A stretch of 64,000 nucleotides of DNA from Chionis minor (GCA_013398295.1 VZSF01001075.1:186001-250000); one strand, 5' to 3'. Positions 24,713 to 38,580 are shown, counted from the stretch's first letter. Notes: generated from the sequence alone by a model not told the origin. Translations and numbers: made by a program.

Positions 24713-26209
24713 TACCATGCTTCGATCAAACTGTTCCTTATTTACACAGCGCTCTGGTGGATTAACATCAGCTTTCCCCAAACCACAGACAGTTTCACTC
24801 AATAGCAACACAGAAACAGACAAAGGTTGAGTGCTCCAAAGTCCTCTGAGAGAAAAGAAAGAGGCATCTAAGTTCAGAAGATGTTTTCTGGTTGTGAAAC
24901 AGACATTTCCCCACAGTCCTGTGATAGGACTGGTAAGTCCTTTGCTCACCCTCAGACCTTGTCTGCTGGGCGACTTTAAGCAGCTCCATACTGTCCTTTG
25001 GTAGCTTACCGTTCCTTAGGCAAACGTATTAGATTCCATTAAGAGGTACTTAACTCTTCCTATAATTACAGAGATGCACCAAGGTGCTTCACTCAGGAAT
25101 TCAGGATTTCGCTGTGGCAGTCAAATGCTTAAAAGTTAGATGTTCCGCACTGAGTCCTTTACTAGGTTTGTTAGGAGTATTTGCAGACTGCATACATTTG
25201 TAACCGTGGAGAGGTAGGAGAAAAGTACCTTAAAATGAAATAATTAAAGGAGGCACTGAAATGCACAAAGAAAAAGCCAACAGGACTGTGAGAGATAGTA
25301 GTTATCTGCAGTAATAAACATTAAACGGGAACAATTCATGATTTGTGATAACATTTAATGTGAGGATATAAATCAGATGAAAAGAGTACAGTTGAAAGAT
25401 GGAAAACACACGCATAGCTAGACAGAAATAAAGAAAATATAGAAAGCTTTTCGTTATCTTCCCCTTGTAATTGAGATAATGCTTGTCTTTAACGGTACAC
25501 CCTTAGAGTGGCTCCTGCACTTAGCTGCAACGCTGTAACAAAGACACAATAACATCTAAGTTTATGGATATACCTGATTAGCATAGGTCTCTGTGAGGCA
25601 CTGCTAAGCCTGTTGCTTGCTGAGTCCCCCTGAAGACACTGAATTTACCACTGTATGCCTGGGACTTGGAAACACTTAGCTTTAAATACATACATCAGGT
25701 AAGGATTCAAAATATCTCAGGCAAACGGTATATTTCTTGATGTTGTCAAAGTCTGATGTGTAAAATAATGCATATTGTCAAGGCCTAAGCTGCACCTGCA
25801 CGGGTGAAATCAAAAAAGGTAAGAATGAAGGAGAAATGCCATATGCCCAATGGAGTTGGGCTTCTTGCTTTAAGAATCCATCGCTGTTACAGGAGGTACT
25901 GCTAGAAGGCAGTCATAAGGCAGAAGGTGGCAGCTTCTTTTCTTCCTCACAGGAATAACATTCAAAAGAAAAAAGAAATTGCAAGAGCTAATATATCAGA
26001 ATTTTAAAGAAGACAACATGTTCATACTGGTTCCCTTGAAGATTCTGACATTGCTTCACACAACGTTTTCTAAACCTGTAGAAGCATCCTATAGATGAAA
26101 CAATTACAAGGGGAGGAAAAACAGAATGAAAACTTTAGCCCGAGAGTAGTTATGAATATTTCATGGCCTTACTGAAAGGATATTTCAGGTGAGTCTCCAT
26201 AGCAATCTG
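24713..26209. other. Non-coding DNA, nothing recognised
   Basis: AT-rich sequence with frames of at most about 85 codons and no domains. It would hold the 3' end of the Gypsy relic (integrase tail, 3' LTR) if those survive, but I could not recognise them. Confidence 0.5.
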
Positions 26210-27120
26210 CTTTGTATCTGGCATCATTAAATAATTTCAAATTAATGACTTGGCTAATGGAGCAGGCATTAAATTTGCACTTAAAACTGGGGCGGAAGGC
26301 ACCGCAAATCTGCTGGAGGAACAAAAATGGTAATACCAAAGCGGAGAAATGCTCTAAAGCAATGTGCAGTTGTTTAGGGATGAGAAAAAACTCCGCAGAG
26401 AAATGCTCCAAAGCAATGTGCAGTTGTTTAGGGATGAGAACAAACTCTGCACACAAGCAGGAGAACGAGTCATGCAAGGCAGGAGACGGGTAGCTGAGCA
26501 AAAGCTCTGCAGAAAATCTAGGGGTGTTTACTGGATCATAATCTGAACATGAGTCAAAACTAACATGCTGTTATGAAAAGCACGCCACAGGAGGATGGGT
26601 CTAGGCTGCAAGATGTAAGAAGTACTCTCTCCGATTTTTTTAGCAGTGCTAAGACTTTAGCTAGAGTACTGTACTGGGCACTGGATGGCAGTATGGCAAG
26701 AACTAAAGCAGCTCAAGAGTAATAATTAGAAATACAAAGGACCCAACTTTTTAGGAAAATCGAATCAATTGGGGTACTTCAGCCTGAAGAGGAGAAGGGT
26801 GAGGCAGAATACAGTAACAGCCTTCATATGTAAAAGCCAGCTTCCAGAAAGAACAAGAGAATGACTTGTGAAGAGCATCTGTGAAAGATGAAACAAGGAG
26901 CAGTGGGCTCAAATTGCACCACAATATTCAGGCTTAGAATAGCTTTTGTACAGTAAGAATAGTGAAACAATGATGAAATAAATTGCCAGAGGAGAGTATA
27001 GTACTTCCGCCTTTGGCGGTATATAAAACATGATGGCCAACCATTTATCAAGAATAACAAAGAAAAAGAGTGAAATAAGATGACTTCCTGAGTTCTTTCC
27101 AGCCCTAATTTTCTATTTCT
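26210..27120 (+). mobile_element. Ancient CR1 LINE fragment, about 0.9 kb
   Basis: Old-CR1 landmarks occur in order: aattaatgacttggctaatgg (26239), tgcagttgtttagg (duplicated, see 26344-26451), ctctgcagaaaatctaggggt (26506), ggatcataatctgaacatgagtc (26534), tagctagagtactgt (26658), ttcagcctgaagagg (26779), agcagtgggctcaaatt (26900), aataaattgccagagg (26979) and the tail ttccagccctaattttctat (27098). Frames are broken throughout. The lack of octamer repeats fits an old copy. The small open frames here (26212-26493 plus, 26169-26501 minus) are by-products of the element. Confidence 0.85.
26344..26451 (+). repeat. 54-bp tandem duplication inside the CR1
   Basis: Two adjacent 54-bp copies (26344-26397 and 26398-26451), both starting gagaaatgct and ending cigarette-tight at the next unit, differ at only three positions by direct comparison. 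Because 54 is a multiple of three, open frames pass through both copies and show an 18-residue repeat (KCSKAMCSCLGM), which is incidental. The copies are far more alike than the CR1 is to canonical CR1, so the duplication is younger than the insertion. Confidence 0.9.
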
Positions 27121-29712
27121 TTACACTTCTCAGCTACTAAGTTTCCATGATTCAAAGAGCATAGTTCTCTAGTATTCTGTTCTCCCAGTTAAGCCTTTCT
27201 CTTCAAATTCAAAAATGCTGTGACTTTCCATGACACTGACTAAGCGCAAGGAACTTGTCATGAATATATATGGACAGGGAATTTTCACATGAGTAGCACT
27301 TAACATTAGAACTCATTCTCAGAAAACCTAATAGTGTCCCTACTGCTACTGGTTCATTTGAAATCAAAAGGCAAAACTTAATTTTTCTTGACAGTACGTT
27401 TTTACCGTCATTTTTACAGCAGGGTGTACAACGCAGCCATTTTCTGAAAAAAACCCACAAACCTTTAACATATATTGTTAAATTGTTAAATTTGGATTGG
27501 TGAAGAAAAAGAGGCAGGAAAAACGTCTTAAATGGACAATGCTCTACAGGGCCATAAAATAAATAAAATCACACACAAATACAACATTGTCATTCTTTGA
27601 AAATAATTTTTCTGCCTTTAGAGTAAATAATTTAACTGAGAATCAGACATTTTGGAACGTCTCAGCTTTAGATGCATATTTTTAAAACTCTAAGCATGCA
27701 TTATGCTAATACTGTCAATACTCTCTTGGCACGCAAAATGTAATGAGGGTTTTTTTCCCTTCCTATTGGTCAAAGAAAACAAATTTTCTGACTGTTCATA
27801 AACAAGTATTGAACTTCTACTTCAGTTGTCATAGCTCTTCTTTTACTCACTCTTATAAAATGAGAAAGTCTTTTCCATTAAATTTTCACGTCTTCCATGT
27901 ATGCTTTTGACAATTCAGCTGTGATTAAGAAGTAGCAGAGTAGCAGCCGGTACCCTTTTCGATTTCCAGAATTTTCTAAAGAGCCCATGGAAGTCAAAGC
28001 CTTTGCATATCCCCGTCTGTTTATTTGCTTTCTGCATAACTATCCTTAATTGTGAAAATACCTGTATAGTTCTTTATTCACTGGTAAAATGTTACTAAAC
28101 CTTTTTAATTCAGTGTCTCCAGCAAGCATTTAATTCAAATTTAGCAAGCCAGATACCGCTTTTTAATTAATATAAGATGACTGTTAAAAGAGAACTTACC
28201 AAGCATTTAGAAGATAAATCTAATAGTCTTGTAATTAGCTCAAAATTACATAAGCAAGAAATGCCTAATCTCATTCTTAGTAGCACATGGACTTTGTAAG
28301 GAATTTCTAGATACTTAATTAACAGTTATCAAAATAGTCTGCAGCAAGACAGGTTTCTATTAATTGTTAAAACAGTGATATTTAATAAGCTTGTTAAATG
28401 ATAATACACTTGGGACAACAGATTCATTTAATTTTTAAGTATTTCATTGTAATTCCCTAATGTCTTTATCGATACATTGTATTGTCAGTTTGTCCAAAGT
28501 AACCAGTGATTTTGCATTATTTAAGTTTTTAGTTTGTAAAGAGGTATCACCTTCAGAAGTAGCTGTTTAGCTCCTCTTAAATATTGCTAGTCCATGTTCA
28601 CCCTTTAAAGTTCTGATTGCAACAATTCAAGATTTAACTTTTGGGCAGGGGGGAAAACCTTGCCAGTTATTTTTGTTTGCAAACCTGAACTGTTCCTCTT
28701 CCACAAGCAAGTCAGAGTCATAGCGTAACCGTATTCGAAATTCTTGCCTGCACTGTGCCTTTTATTTCCCCTCACTTAATACTACTATGAAGAAGGTGGG
28801 GTTTTGGGGTTTTGGGAACGCTTAGTTTTTTAGCATAAAGAAATCTTTTAGTAGTTTAAAGAGGCTATACTGGCACTGTACTTAGTACTTCAAGAATACT
28901 TTATTCTCCTTGGTTAAGACTGTTCACAATTTTTCCTGCAATAGCATTACCGAGGATACCTTTCCCCCTGCTTGAATTTCCAGCAGTTTAACAACTTAGA
29001 ATTTAGTTTTCTAGCACTGTAGATGAATTAATCAAGGCTGCGCTTACCACCAATGGAAGAAAAATATATTGATGGTGGTATGTAATTGCAAGACCAGATT
29101 TCTGAGCCAGTGAAAGAAGGGACACTGCAAATCTCCAAGTTCCCAGGCTAAACTGCCTGTTAAGTACCACTAAATGCTGTTTAGAGATAGAAAAAGATTT
29201 GCAAATGCAAGAAATTGTAGCAAAGAAACAGTATTTGTATGGGGCTAAAACAAAGAAAACAAAATACTGTTTCTTTAGAGTTCAAAAGCATAGAAATACC
29301 AATCCTATCACAAATTTCTTAGCAGGAACAGTAAAAGAGAATGTTTACAGATATTTTTTCATCGAAAAAGAAGGGATCTCTGCAGCTTCTTTTTAGACCA
29401 TGAATAAAAGGAATCATATCTGTATAAAAGAGATTGGGAAGGAAAACAATTGACCTATATAATCCTTTACAGAGGGCACTGGCTTCCAAATACATTTTCT
29501 TCAGCGTGTCCTTTAGGACCCTAACAGTGAGAAATTACTTCAACCCAAGTAACTCAGAGGAAAAGTATTTTTCTGCTTCTTTTTGGTTTTGAGATTCTGG
29601 GGGGGGTTTGTTTTGTTTATTAAAGAGCTGGTGGACTGGAAAGAGGGCGCTAACCCATGGCCCCTAGCCACGGGAGGTTAAATTAATTAGAGGAGTTAGA
29701 ACACTTAGTATT
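27121..29712. other. AT-rich non-coding DNA
   Basis: Very AT-rich, with many TAATT-type words between 28080 and 28520 and no recognisable repeat or gene. A G-run (ggggggg) lies at about 29600. Frames are under 85 codons. Confidence 0.6.
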
Positions 29713-29754
29713 ATACATTACACAGTATGCTTCATACATTACGCAGCACGCTTA
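29713..29754 (+). repeat. Short 21-bp direct repeat
   Basis: Two adjacent 21-bp units beginning atacattac differ at about four positions (cacagtatgc versus gcagcacgc in the middle). It is a small local duplication of no evident function. Confidence 0.6.
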
Positions 29755-32700
29755 ATTCTGAAGAGCTCTGACTGCGGTTGCTATTGTTAGCTATATAGTG
29801 ATTGTCGCCAATAGTGTCTTCCTGTCTATTGGGGAAAGAAGAGAGTCCTTCTTCTTCCATCTGATACAACTGCAAAAAGGCTCCTGCTTTTCAGGAGCCA
29901 GTCCCTTCATGGCATTTGACAAAGAAGCAGGTAACTCCAAATTAACAACAGATTCCAGTTTGAGAGATTCCACCACCAACAGATAGATACCTCGCAAGTT
30001 AAATAAGGAATAGTGAAAAGACTGATAGGATCTTAAGTTTGCATTGTTCATACCGGTCTGAATTATACAGCGCATTTGGAAAAGTATTCTTACTGTTTCA
30101 TAGCACAACAAAGCTGGCTGTCCCGGCAATGCCCTGTGGATCACGAATGACAATGCCTATTCAGATTGCATATTGATGTGTACACATTGCTTTAAATGGC
30201 ATTTATTATTTCACAAGTAGCATGGGAGTCAGTGATGTGGTAATTCATTTAATTTGTTTAACCTATTTAATAAACTGGAGACACTATGCAAGTACTTGTC
30301 AGTCCATTAGCTGCTACAGTCCTAGGGGCTGTTTCATCTACATTTAAGCCCATTACTTCCCTAAAATGTTTGTTAAAATTGACTACCTAATTTATTAAGT
30401 AAAAGCAACAATGATGCATTTCCTTATTCATTGTCTGCGATAGACGGAAGTTGAGATGTGATCAGTAATCACCAAATAACAAAGGAAGCAAGTGTTACCG
30501 TACTCTGTGAATAACCCCGGCAGTGAACACACAGAAATGATCCTCTATAAATAATGCAAGAATAAAAAGAAATACACCATCATTACAGCCAGAAGACTTC
30601 TACAGACAACTCTTTATGATCACAAAGAGAGAAATAAGTAGGTCCAGTACTGTCTGTGGTAAATGTAGTCGCTGCAGTGATAAAATGTATGGTTGGGGGG
30701 GGAGATAAGGAGTAAAATGTGGCTTCAGTTTTTATTTCCTGGCTTTTGAAGTTTGACATCAAGAATGTTACAGGCAGAAGCTTAAATGTTTCATTTAACA
30801 ATATTTTGGAGAACTCATTTTATAGCTTTTTAGGAATGTTTTAATGTTTTTAATAGCTTGTGTCAAAAGGAGAGAGAGCTTTGTGAAATAGCTTCTGAAG
30901 TTTTGCCACAGAGGGGCAACTTCTCATAGAGAAAATTATATCTGAGTGGAAAGTATAGTTGCTGATGGAGAACATTTTACCTGCAGAGAAGCACAGATAC
31001 TGCCAAAGCAGATTTTATCTGCCTGCTAACAGAAAAGATTTTACCTGGTAGTGAAATGCAACTACTGACAGAGAAGATTCCACTCATCAGCAGCTGAACT
31101 TCTGTGGCACATAAAACTTTTTCTGTCAGACATTGCACATAAATTTTTTTCTCCATTGTCAGATAAAATCTAAGAAAAAGAGTAGTTGCTGATGAAGCTT
31201 GTGCACATTGGTGTGATGGGAAAGAGTTCATTGGCTCACTACTTGCATAAATTTTCACCAGCTGAGAATCCGGCCCAGTTACATATTACACACACAAATG
31301 AAGCACTGCATCTCAGAGCAGGAGCCAAAACAGTCATAAACTCCAGAGAAGTAACCTTATTATGCAAAATTTAATATCAACACTATAATGACTTCATTTT
31401 TTAGAGCAGTCGTGGAAAAAAGGATGCTTAATTGTTGTTGCCGTAGTCTGGAGAACCAAGATGACTGGCACACAAAGAAAGACGCTAAGAGCCCCAAAGC
31501 AGACTTAACTTTACATACCTGGGTTTGTTTGCTTTTCAGCCTTGGGTTACCCTCCTAAACCAGCCACGCAATTTGTTTCTCCAACTTTTTTTGTCAGGTG
31601 ATTGTGTAAGTGAAGCCCTATTTGGCGGGCACTCGGAAAGCACAAATACTCACTCAGACACAGATGAGGATGCAGCCAGCTAACAGAGCTGTAAGTGGCA
31701 AAGTCTGAAGAAATGTTGTATTATTTGAGGTAGAGATACTGGTCGGTAATAAAGGCCTTTATCTTTCTAAATACATACATTGTGTTTGATTTCATGGGTT
31801 TCAGGCAGCTTTCTACTTCCCTACAAGCGCTAAGCAACTCGCTCCTGTGCTTTACTTTTAAGAAGAAAATGCACAACTGCAAAGGTAACCACAAATCTCT
31901 CAGACTGCAAATATACATATAAAAGACATTTCCCACTATTCTAGATTTCAAATTCTTTTCACGTAGGCTATTGAAAGAGATGAAAATGGATAAATGTGTA
32001 GCCACCAATGGCGTCTGTCTCTCACTTTACAGAGAGCTACCATTTCATTAAGTTTGAAGTTTTTGAAATAATATAATCATAATGAAAGAAAGGAAATAAA
32101 ATTCTCAGAAAGTTCTCAAAGGAGTATTAAAAGATGAGATTTGAATAAGACTGATCAAATGTTGGAATGGAAGATGCAGATAGGTCATAAGCCTTTGCTT
32201 TTTTGATTGCCCATATTGTCTCGAAACTGTTCAGCAGAACAAAGAGTTTTGTGGATGAAAGACTGGTGTGAAGAAACATGAATGTCAACTTGAGTTCTGA
32301 AAGACAGTCTGCTAATGAAATATTCTAAAAGTCATTTTCAAGGTGGTAGAAAGTTCTCACTGATGTGCACCAATGCTTCTGATAAAAAGCATCAAATAGT
32401 TATGCAAGTATTGGCTTTTAGGTCTGAGAAAATAAAGCAATGCTTGTATGACTCCAAATGTTGCAGAAACATATTTAGTTTTTAGACTTTCAGAGGATTA
32501 AAAACAATAATTAGGATGTTTGTTTAGATTCTAGTTTAGGCATACAAAACAATTCTGGATCAGTTAATTTTCAATATAACAAAAGAAGATAATACAGTGC
32601 AAACCAAGCAGACTGCAAAAAAGACAGATCCTAAATGCATTTTTAGTTCAAGGAAAAAAACAACAATGCACTATTTGTTTGTGCAATAAGTATAATAAGT

Positions 32701-35700
32701 ATAATTTGAGACAAACAGTGAATAATACATTTGGCTGCTCCTAGTAGGATAGACTTCTTAATCTGACATTGTGTGATATTTAATAGCTTCTTCATAATAG
32801 GAGTTCATAAGACAGAAAGATCTAAAAGCAGTAAACATAGTTCCAACAGTTCTAGGTGAGCAGATCTAATTAAATTTTGGAATATAAAAGCCTCTGAAGT
32901 AATACTGCCAATTCCCATCTTCTACAGGGATTTTCTTGCGCACTTGAACTGGCTTCTAAAAAACTTGCTTTATCTTTTATTTCTTGTAGGGCCAAATTTT
33001 AACAGCGTTGAGGTTCATAAAGGGGAGGCCTAATGTATCCTGAATACCCATTGCTTCCGCCTTGGCACCCTTTACCTCAAATTACTGAAATAAGATGGTG
33101 AGTCTGTAACCTTGGTGTGAGAATGAGCTGTCAGACAGAAAGACCAGGTCCGGGGAAGATACTAAATACCTGAAGGGAAATTTCAGTAATTTTTTTGCGT
33201 TTAGAACAAAATATTGAAGCAAGAAGCAGTGCTGCCTGTAGTAGATGACTTTCAGGAAATTCCCCAAATTCATCTCAGGGACAGCCCAGTTACCCCTGTG
33301 CTTACATGGCTAAGGCACCTTTGCTCTCAGCTACGGCCACTCCTGACTGGCTTTCAGAGGCAAGGAGCTCAAAATCATCTGAGGCACTGAGATCTGCTGG
33401 CAGATTCAGAATATGCAAACTGTAAACCAGCAGGAGAAGGTATACTACAGAATTAAATTGCAATCATCACTTACTTGTCAGCTACAGTCAAAGGTGAGGT
33501 GGTTCATACTCAATCCAGTAATAAACACACTGCAAGAAGTGAGAGAGCTTCTGTCAGAGTGGCTGCAATCCTACCTTCATTACCTTGCAGAAAACCCTAA
33601 CGACCAAGCTAAGGCTACTTAAAACCAGGGCAGGGACATCCCTACCCCATCTTAAGCGATTTCACAGTGTAGGAAAGAAATCAAGCTTAAACAGTCAGAA
33701 AGGAGGTACATGAAATATGACTCTTAACAGGTGAAGGCAAACAAGATAGTGAGATGTGCAACGTCACTGTTCCCCTCAGCATACCTCAACGGCTAACTCT
33801 GAACAGCTGCCAAGTCAGTATCTTTCTTGTCTTGAATGCCATCCGAAGGCACCGAGCTCTTCCTGGGCGGTGTATAAGAACCCGATCACCTAAGAGTGAG
33901 CTCTGAGCTCCACACAGGCAGCCCCACTTTAGTTATGCTAATCTTCCTAAAATTTGGCTTTGAGCCTGCAACCCACAGCCATTTTCTTTTGCTTCTATTT
34001 TGAGAATGTCATAAATATATAATATATCTTCTTGTTTGAGTTACAGCATCAGCTTTTATTCCTAGGGTCACTATTTTCCATTAGATTATGGTAGGGCATA
34101 GGTTCTTTGTTCCAAAACAATTCAGCCAGGTTTCAAAAAGATAATACATATTGTACGCTAATGGAATAAAAAGTCTGTACTTGCTTTTAACACATATCCC
34201 TTTGGAAACAGGAAATGACTGGCTGTTATTGGCTGCTCTCCCTTATGATTTAAAAGAAGAACTGTAGGAAGGCTTCGCTGAGTGGCCTTTGATTTTCTGT
34301 CAATGCAGCTTTGCCAGAATTTTAACCGAGGTCCCATAAGTAAAAGTAAAACATTAATCTGCTCAGTCAGTCAGTCCCTGGACAAACCTTAGGAACTGGA
34401 AAAATGTTTACCACAAAGATATCATAACCCTTTGAATACTTAAAAGAATGATAACAAAGCAAGTAAGTCACTATTTAAAACTAATTAAGACGCAACACTT
34501 GTTCTGAATCTAGATGAGCGAATAAAAGCCAAAGATAAATTACAGTTTATATTTCAAAGTTACTTAGCCTTTTTCTTAAAAACAGCCCTAAATGAAGTGT
34601 TTAACTCTCTTTAAATGTGTGACACCATCCATCACAATTTTATAGTTAGACACATAATAATGTATAATCTCAGCTTGCTGTCCACTTGTAAAAATGGGAA
34701 TAGACTTCAAGAAATAAGCAATTTCCCAACAGAAAATTGGAAATTCTGCCAACCAATTCCAGGTGACCTGCCATCAATCAGTGTTAAATTCTCCCGAGCT
34801 ATTGCTGAAGGGTATTGCCATTACTGACGGGCTTCACCTGGTGACTAATGGTATATAACAAATACATTCAAGAACTATAGAAATCCTAAGAATCTGTAAT
34901 TGTCAGTTAACTTCCAGCAAAGACCTTCTCAGGCAATTCAGAAAGAAAGTGAGATTTCTGTAACCTCAAAACTACTCATTTTTATTATAATGTTTTTTTA
35001 AAAAAATCAGAACGACTTGATGCCATGAAACTAAATTAAATCAGACTGCAAAACACTTATTTGTTGCAGAATGCTTTAATGTAAATCTACTTTGCAATAT
35101 GCTCGGAATATGTGCTTATGTGACAATTACTCTAAACCTGGACCTGCAGGCAAGTTTCTAGAAAAACTCAGAGTGATTAATAATTATCATTAATGTTTGA
35201 AGTGTGCTGTTCCAGGGTAACATTTTCCTTCATTTGCCTGAGTATACATTTAGAATTAAGTATTCAAATGCTTTTTTTACCCATGTAAAGCCAGCATAGC
35301 TAAGAATTACTTTACAGGCGAGAAACATGCTACAGACAAGAAATCTTGACTGTGTTCAACCACTGCCAGAGAAACAGAGAGAAATTATGTAGATTTGTTA
35401 CATGGAATCTCCGTAGTAGTGAAACAGGGTTTTCACAGTTGTCAAAAACAGAATCCATCAAGATTTAAAGCTCTTTGTGAAGTACAGAAACTTTAATCTT
35501 CACTGGACTTTCAGATTAGAAAATAAAACAAAATATTAAAAAGTAGTGGGAAGTACTGCTGGGCCCATCCTGGAATTGGATCAAATCAGGAAGCCTCTTG
35601 TTCCCTAACAGCCCTTTCAAAGTCACTAATCCTGAGCTTAAAGGCCCACAGGACTGTTGCTGCCAGCAAAGCTGTACACAGAGATCCAATGCAACAATTC

Positions 35701-36689
35701 TACTTGCCTGATTTCTATGGGGCAACTCACAGGAGTGTAGAGAAGCACATCTATGATTATTAGCAGGATCTAGATTTATAAAACCTGCAACAAGATAGAT
35801 AATTAATCATGTGTTGTTGGAGCAAGAGATAGCAGTACCAGAATACAACCTTTTCACTGTAAATAAATCTGCTTCTGCAACATTTTACTTCATGGTGAAA
35901 AGCTGTATTATAGTTGTAATGTCCATAAGACACTGGGCCACTCCCAAAAATAATGCAAATCAACCAAAAAAAGGACATGAAAATATTTTAATGCATTCAG
36001 TATCTGCTTTGTCCAAAACAGTAGAACACAACGAAGGCAGAGAATTCGATGTGAGCAGAACAGAAACAGTCTTTAAATCCTTGATAACATTCAAACTAAG
36101 AAGCTTCCTCATGCCTTTTATTATGGCTCAGGTAAGACGTAGGCAGAAGAAGGTATCTCTACATAAGAAAGACATCTGGATTTTCCCTCTCTGACTGTAA
36201 CAGCGGGGATTTCATCCCATGTGATACAGATGGTTTAGGAGTTCTGGTTTTGTTCATAACTCATTATGTGCAGCCAGCAGTGGCAAGAGCTGAACACGTG
36301 GCTTTCCAGAATTACTGTTAAGAACAGAAATCTTCCCTCAAGCAGAGCAAGCGCCTTTTACTTTCAAATGATGTCATCTGATTCACGTCGTCAGGGTTTG
36401 CTTGCTGTTGAGCAGGTTAAATGCAGAAAAGTAAACTTTCAAAAGAGCAGACAATTTCTCAAAAACTTCAGGGCTTGCTAGGATGGGCTGCAAAGTTATC
36501 ATGCACGTTGTGTTAAAAACTACGTATCAGTGTGTTTGCACTCACAGGTCAGCCCCACTGAGGGCAACACTAAGAGTAGGTATTGCATAGGAATCTAGGC
36601 CTGTAGTAATGCTGAGGTCTCCATTCCCAGAGTCAGGAGATGCTCAGCATTTCATAAAATTCTGTGAATAATTAGATCATCTTTGCAGT
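29755..36689. other. Non-coding DNA, nothing firmly recognised
   Basis: Unique-looking AT-rich sequence. A 120-codon minus-strand frame (29791-30153) and a 127-codon plus-strand frame (35811-36194) have no recognisable domains. Around 30970-31080 two loosely similar segments about 64 bp apart share attttacctg and tactg.cagag text, suggesting an old local duplication. A G-run lies at about 30693-30701. Confidence 0.5.
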
Positions 36690-36820
36690 GTTTATTAACT
36701 TTCTCACTGCATCCCTCAGTCAGAGGTGTTACTTAGAGCCATTTTACAGATGAAGTATAAAATGGAGAGGTGCTAAGTGGAAAAAGAATTAGTATCCAAG
36801 AGTGTGTTTCAGTCCCTTTG
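36690..36820 (+). mobile_element. MIR/CORE-SINE-like fragment
   Basis: The core ccattttacagatgaag, followed by ggagaggtgctaagtgg and then a degenerate gaattagtatccaagagtg...cagtcc segment, matches the order of the MIR 3' half (ccattttacagatgagg, gagaggttaagt, gggattcgaacccagg). MIR-type SINEs predate amniote divergence and survive at low density in birds. Divergence is high and boundaries are approximate. Confidence 0.5.
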
Positions 36821-38499
36821 ACATAAGGAGAAATGATATGTCCCATTCTCTCCACAGCTTGCTGTGCTCTCTCTGAGTGCTTAACGTCATTTGGAAAAGA
36901 AATCGGCTTACATTTTCAAAGTAGAGACTTAAAATAGCCTTAAATACTTAATGGCAGATTGAAAGACTAAGGAATAAAAGTGTAAGTATATTGAACAAAA
37001 TAGCATCTAAGATATTAATTTAATTACCAAGTCTCCTCTAAGGGTTTGGTAACTGATCTGTGGTAGCATGGACTTAATTTCTCCCTTTAAGTTCAGAACA
37101 GAGAAGCAGCAGATGACATGATCTTCTATTATTCTCCAGATATATATCAATGAACACTGTATTGCTGTATTTCATAGAACAATGGTCCTTCAAATTTAGT
37201 ATCTTGTCTCAAGACAAGTTTTCTGAGAGTACAGTCATTAATGGAATTCATTGAAAGACTTCAAACTGAACATATATTAGATTAAAAATTAGATTTTCCT
37301 TTGAAATCACATTTTCTGGGATAATTGCTTTTTAAAAATTTTTTTAAGACAATTCAAAAATTATTTCAGTTTGCTGAGTTAAACCCTGGCCTACCAGATA
37401 CTAACTGAATGGCTCCCTGCCATTAAACAGCCTTATCTATTTTCAATCTGTTCAGTAACTGCCCATAACATATACTGGTATTCACCAAGTCACGGATGCT
37501 TCCAAAGGACTTTTGTAAAACCTGGACTTTGGTTATTTTGATTACTTTAAAACAGACTAAACACAAGCATTTCTCTCATTACTGTTAAAAAACCCCAAAT
37601 ATTAACACATTTCAACACATTGCAGTTTTCAAAACTCTTGAATTCTGACCACATTGGTTCCATAAGCAAAGGATGAGTTCTCAGCCAACATAATTGGGTA
37701 AATTCTGCTCATTACGTGGGAATAACAGGAGTGTAAACCAGATGATTTCTGAACAGTTCCAAAGAGATTTAGAACTGTAAGTGACAGATCTGTATATGAC
37801 AGGATATATGCAAGCGATAACCCTAAAAAAGACCTTTCTTCTTATGAATACTTGTACTAAATTCACAGGAACAGCTCAGACAGATGTATTCTACTGAGCA
37901 CAAAGAAAATAGGCCTCTACCTGCTGACATCTGAAAGAAGAAATAAGCAGATATTTTCATAATGTAGTGCATTTTTACTGTATTAAAGAGAGTTGCCTTA
38001 GAAATCCAAAGACATAGCATTGCTTATGACAAATACTAATTAGAACTGCTCAAGCCTGGAGGTACGTGTCCACTTCAAGCTTTATGAACCTCCTCCAAAG
38101 CGCATCGGGCTTTTCAGGCCTCTCCCACATTGTTCACACATTGCGTACTGGTGTCACCATCTGTGACGCTTCACAGCTGTGACACAGGAAGGAGAGAATG
38201 AGCATTACACTTCACAAAGAAATATGTGCTATGGATTGTTTACAAAAATAAGTATATATAAAAAACTAGAGCAAATCTCCTTTCCCCCACAGTCTGCAAA
38301 GGAGAGCTTTCTGTCTGACACATCTCATAGTAGATTATTATGGAAATTATAGGAATACTTTATCTTTATAACATTATGCAGAATTATGCTGGTTCTGTAA
38401 CACTGCGTAAGCTACTGATAAAGCTTAGGACATAATAAAGAGTTTAACTGAAATATTTTCTCAGAGTATTACACTATTAGGGAAATCTAGATTTCCTGG
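36816..38499. other. Non-coding DNA, nothing recognised
   Basis: AT-rich unique-looking sequence; short unsupported frames only. Confidence 0.6.
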
Positions 38500-38580
38500 A
38501 GGGGTAAATTCTGACACTTGTACTCACACTAAGTAGAGCCTTATTTCATAAGTTGTCTCACTGACTTAATAGACCTATTC
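38500..38580. mobile_element. Decayed palindromic repeat fragment
   Basis: It begins ggggtaaattctgacacttg and continues tactcacactaagtag, ttatttcataagttgtctca and ctgacttaatagacct. This is the left half and centre of an old palindromic repeat type in reptile and bird genomes, whose centre reads cccactgacttcaatggg. The right half is not clearly present. Related in style to the relic at 9043-9163. Confidence 0.4.

Noticed and set aside
26212..26493. 93-codon frame with an 18-residue cysteine-containing repeat, possible small secreted protein
   Set aside because: It lies wholly inside an ancient CR1, and the repeat is the 54-bp DNA duplication.
26169..26501. 110-codon minus-strand frame with repeats
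   Set aside because: Antisense shadow of the same CR1 and its duplication.
30940..31200. Loosely repeated attttacctg / gttgctgatg segments, possible minisatellite or foldback element
   Set aside because: Spacing and identity are too irregular to define a repeat unit by eye.
35811..36194. 127-codon plus-strand frame
   Set aside because: No recognisable family; composition matches its AT-rich surroundings.
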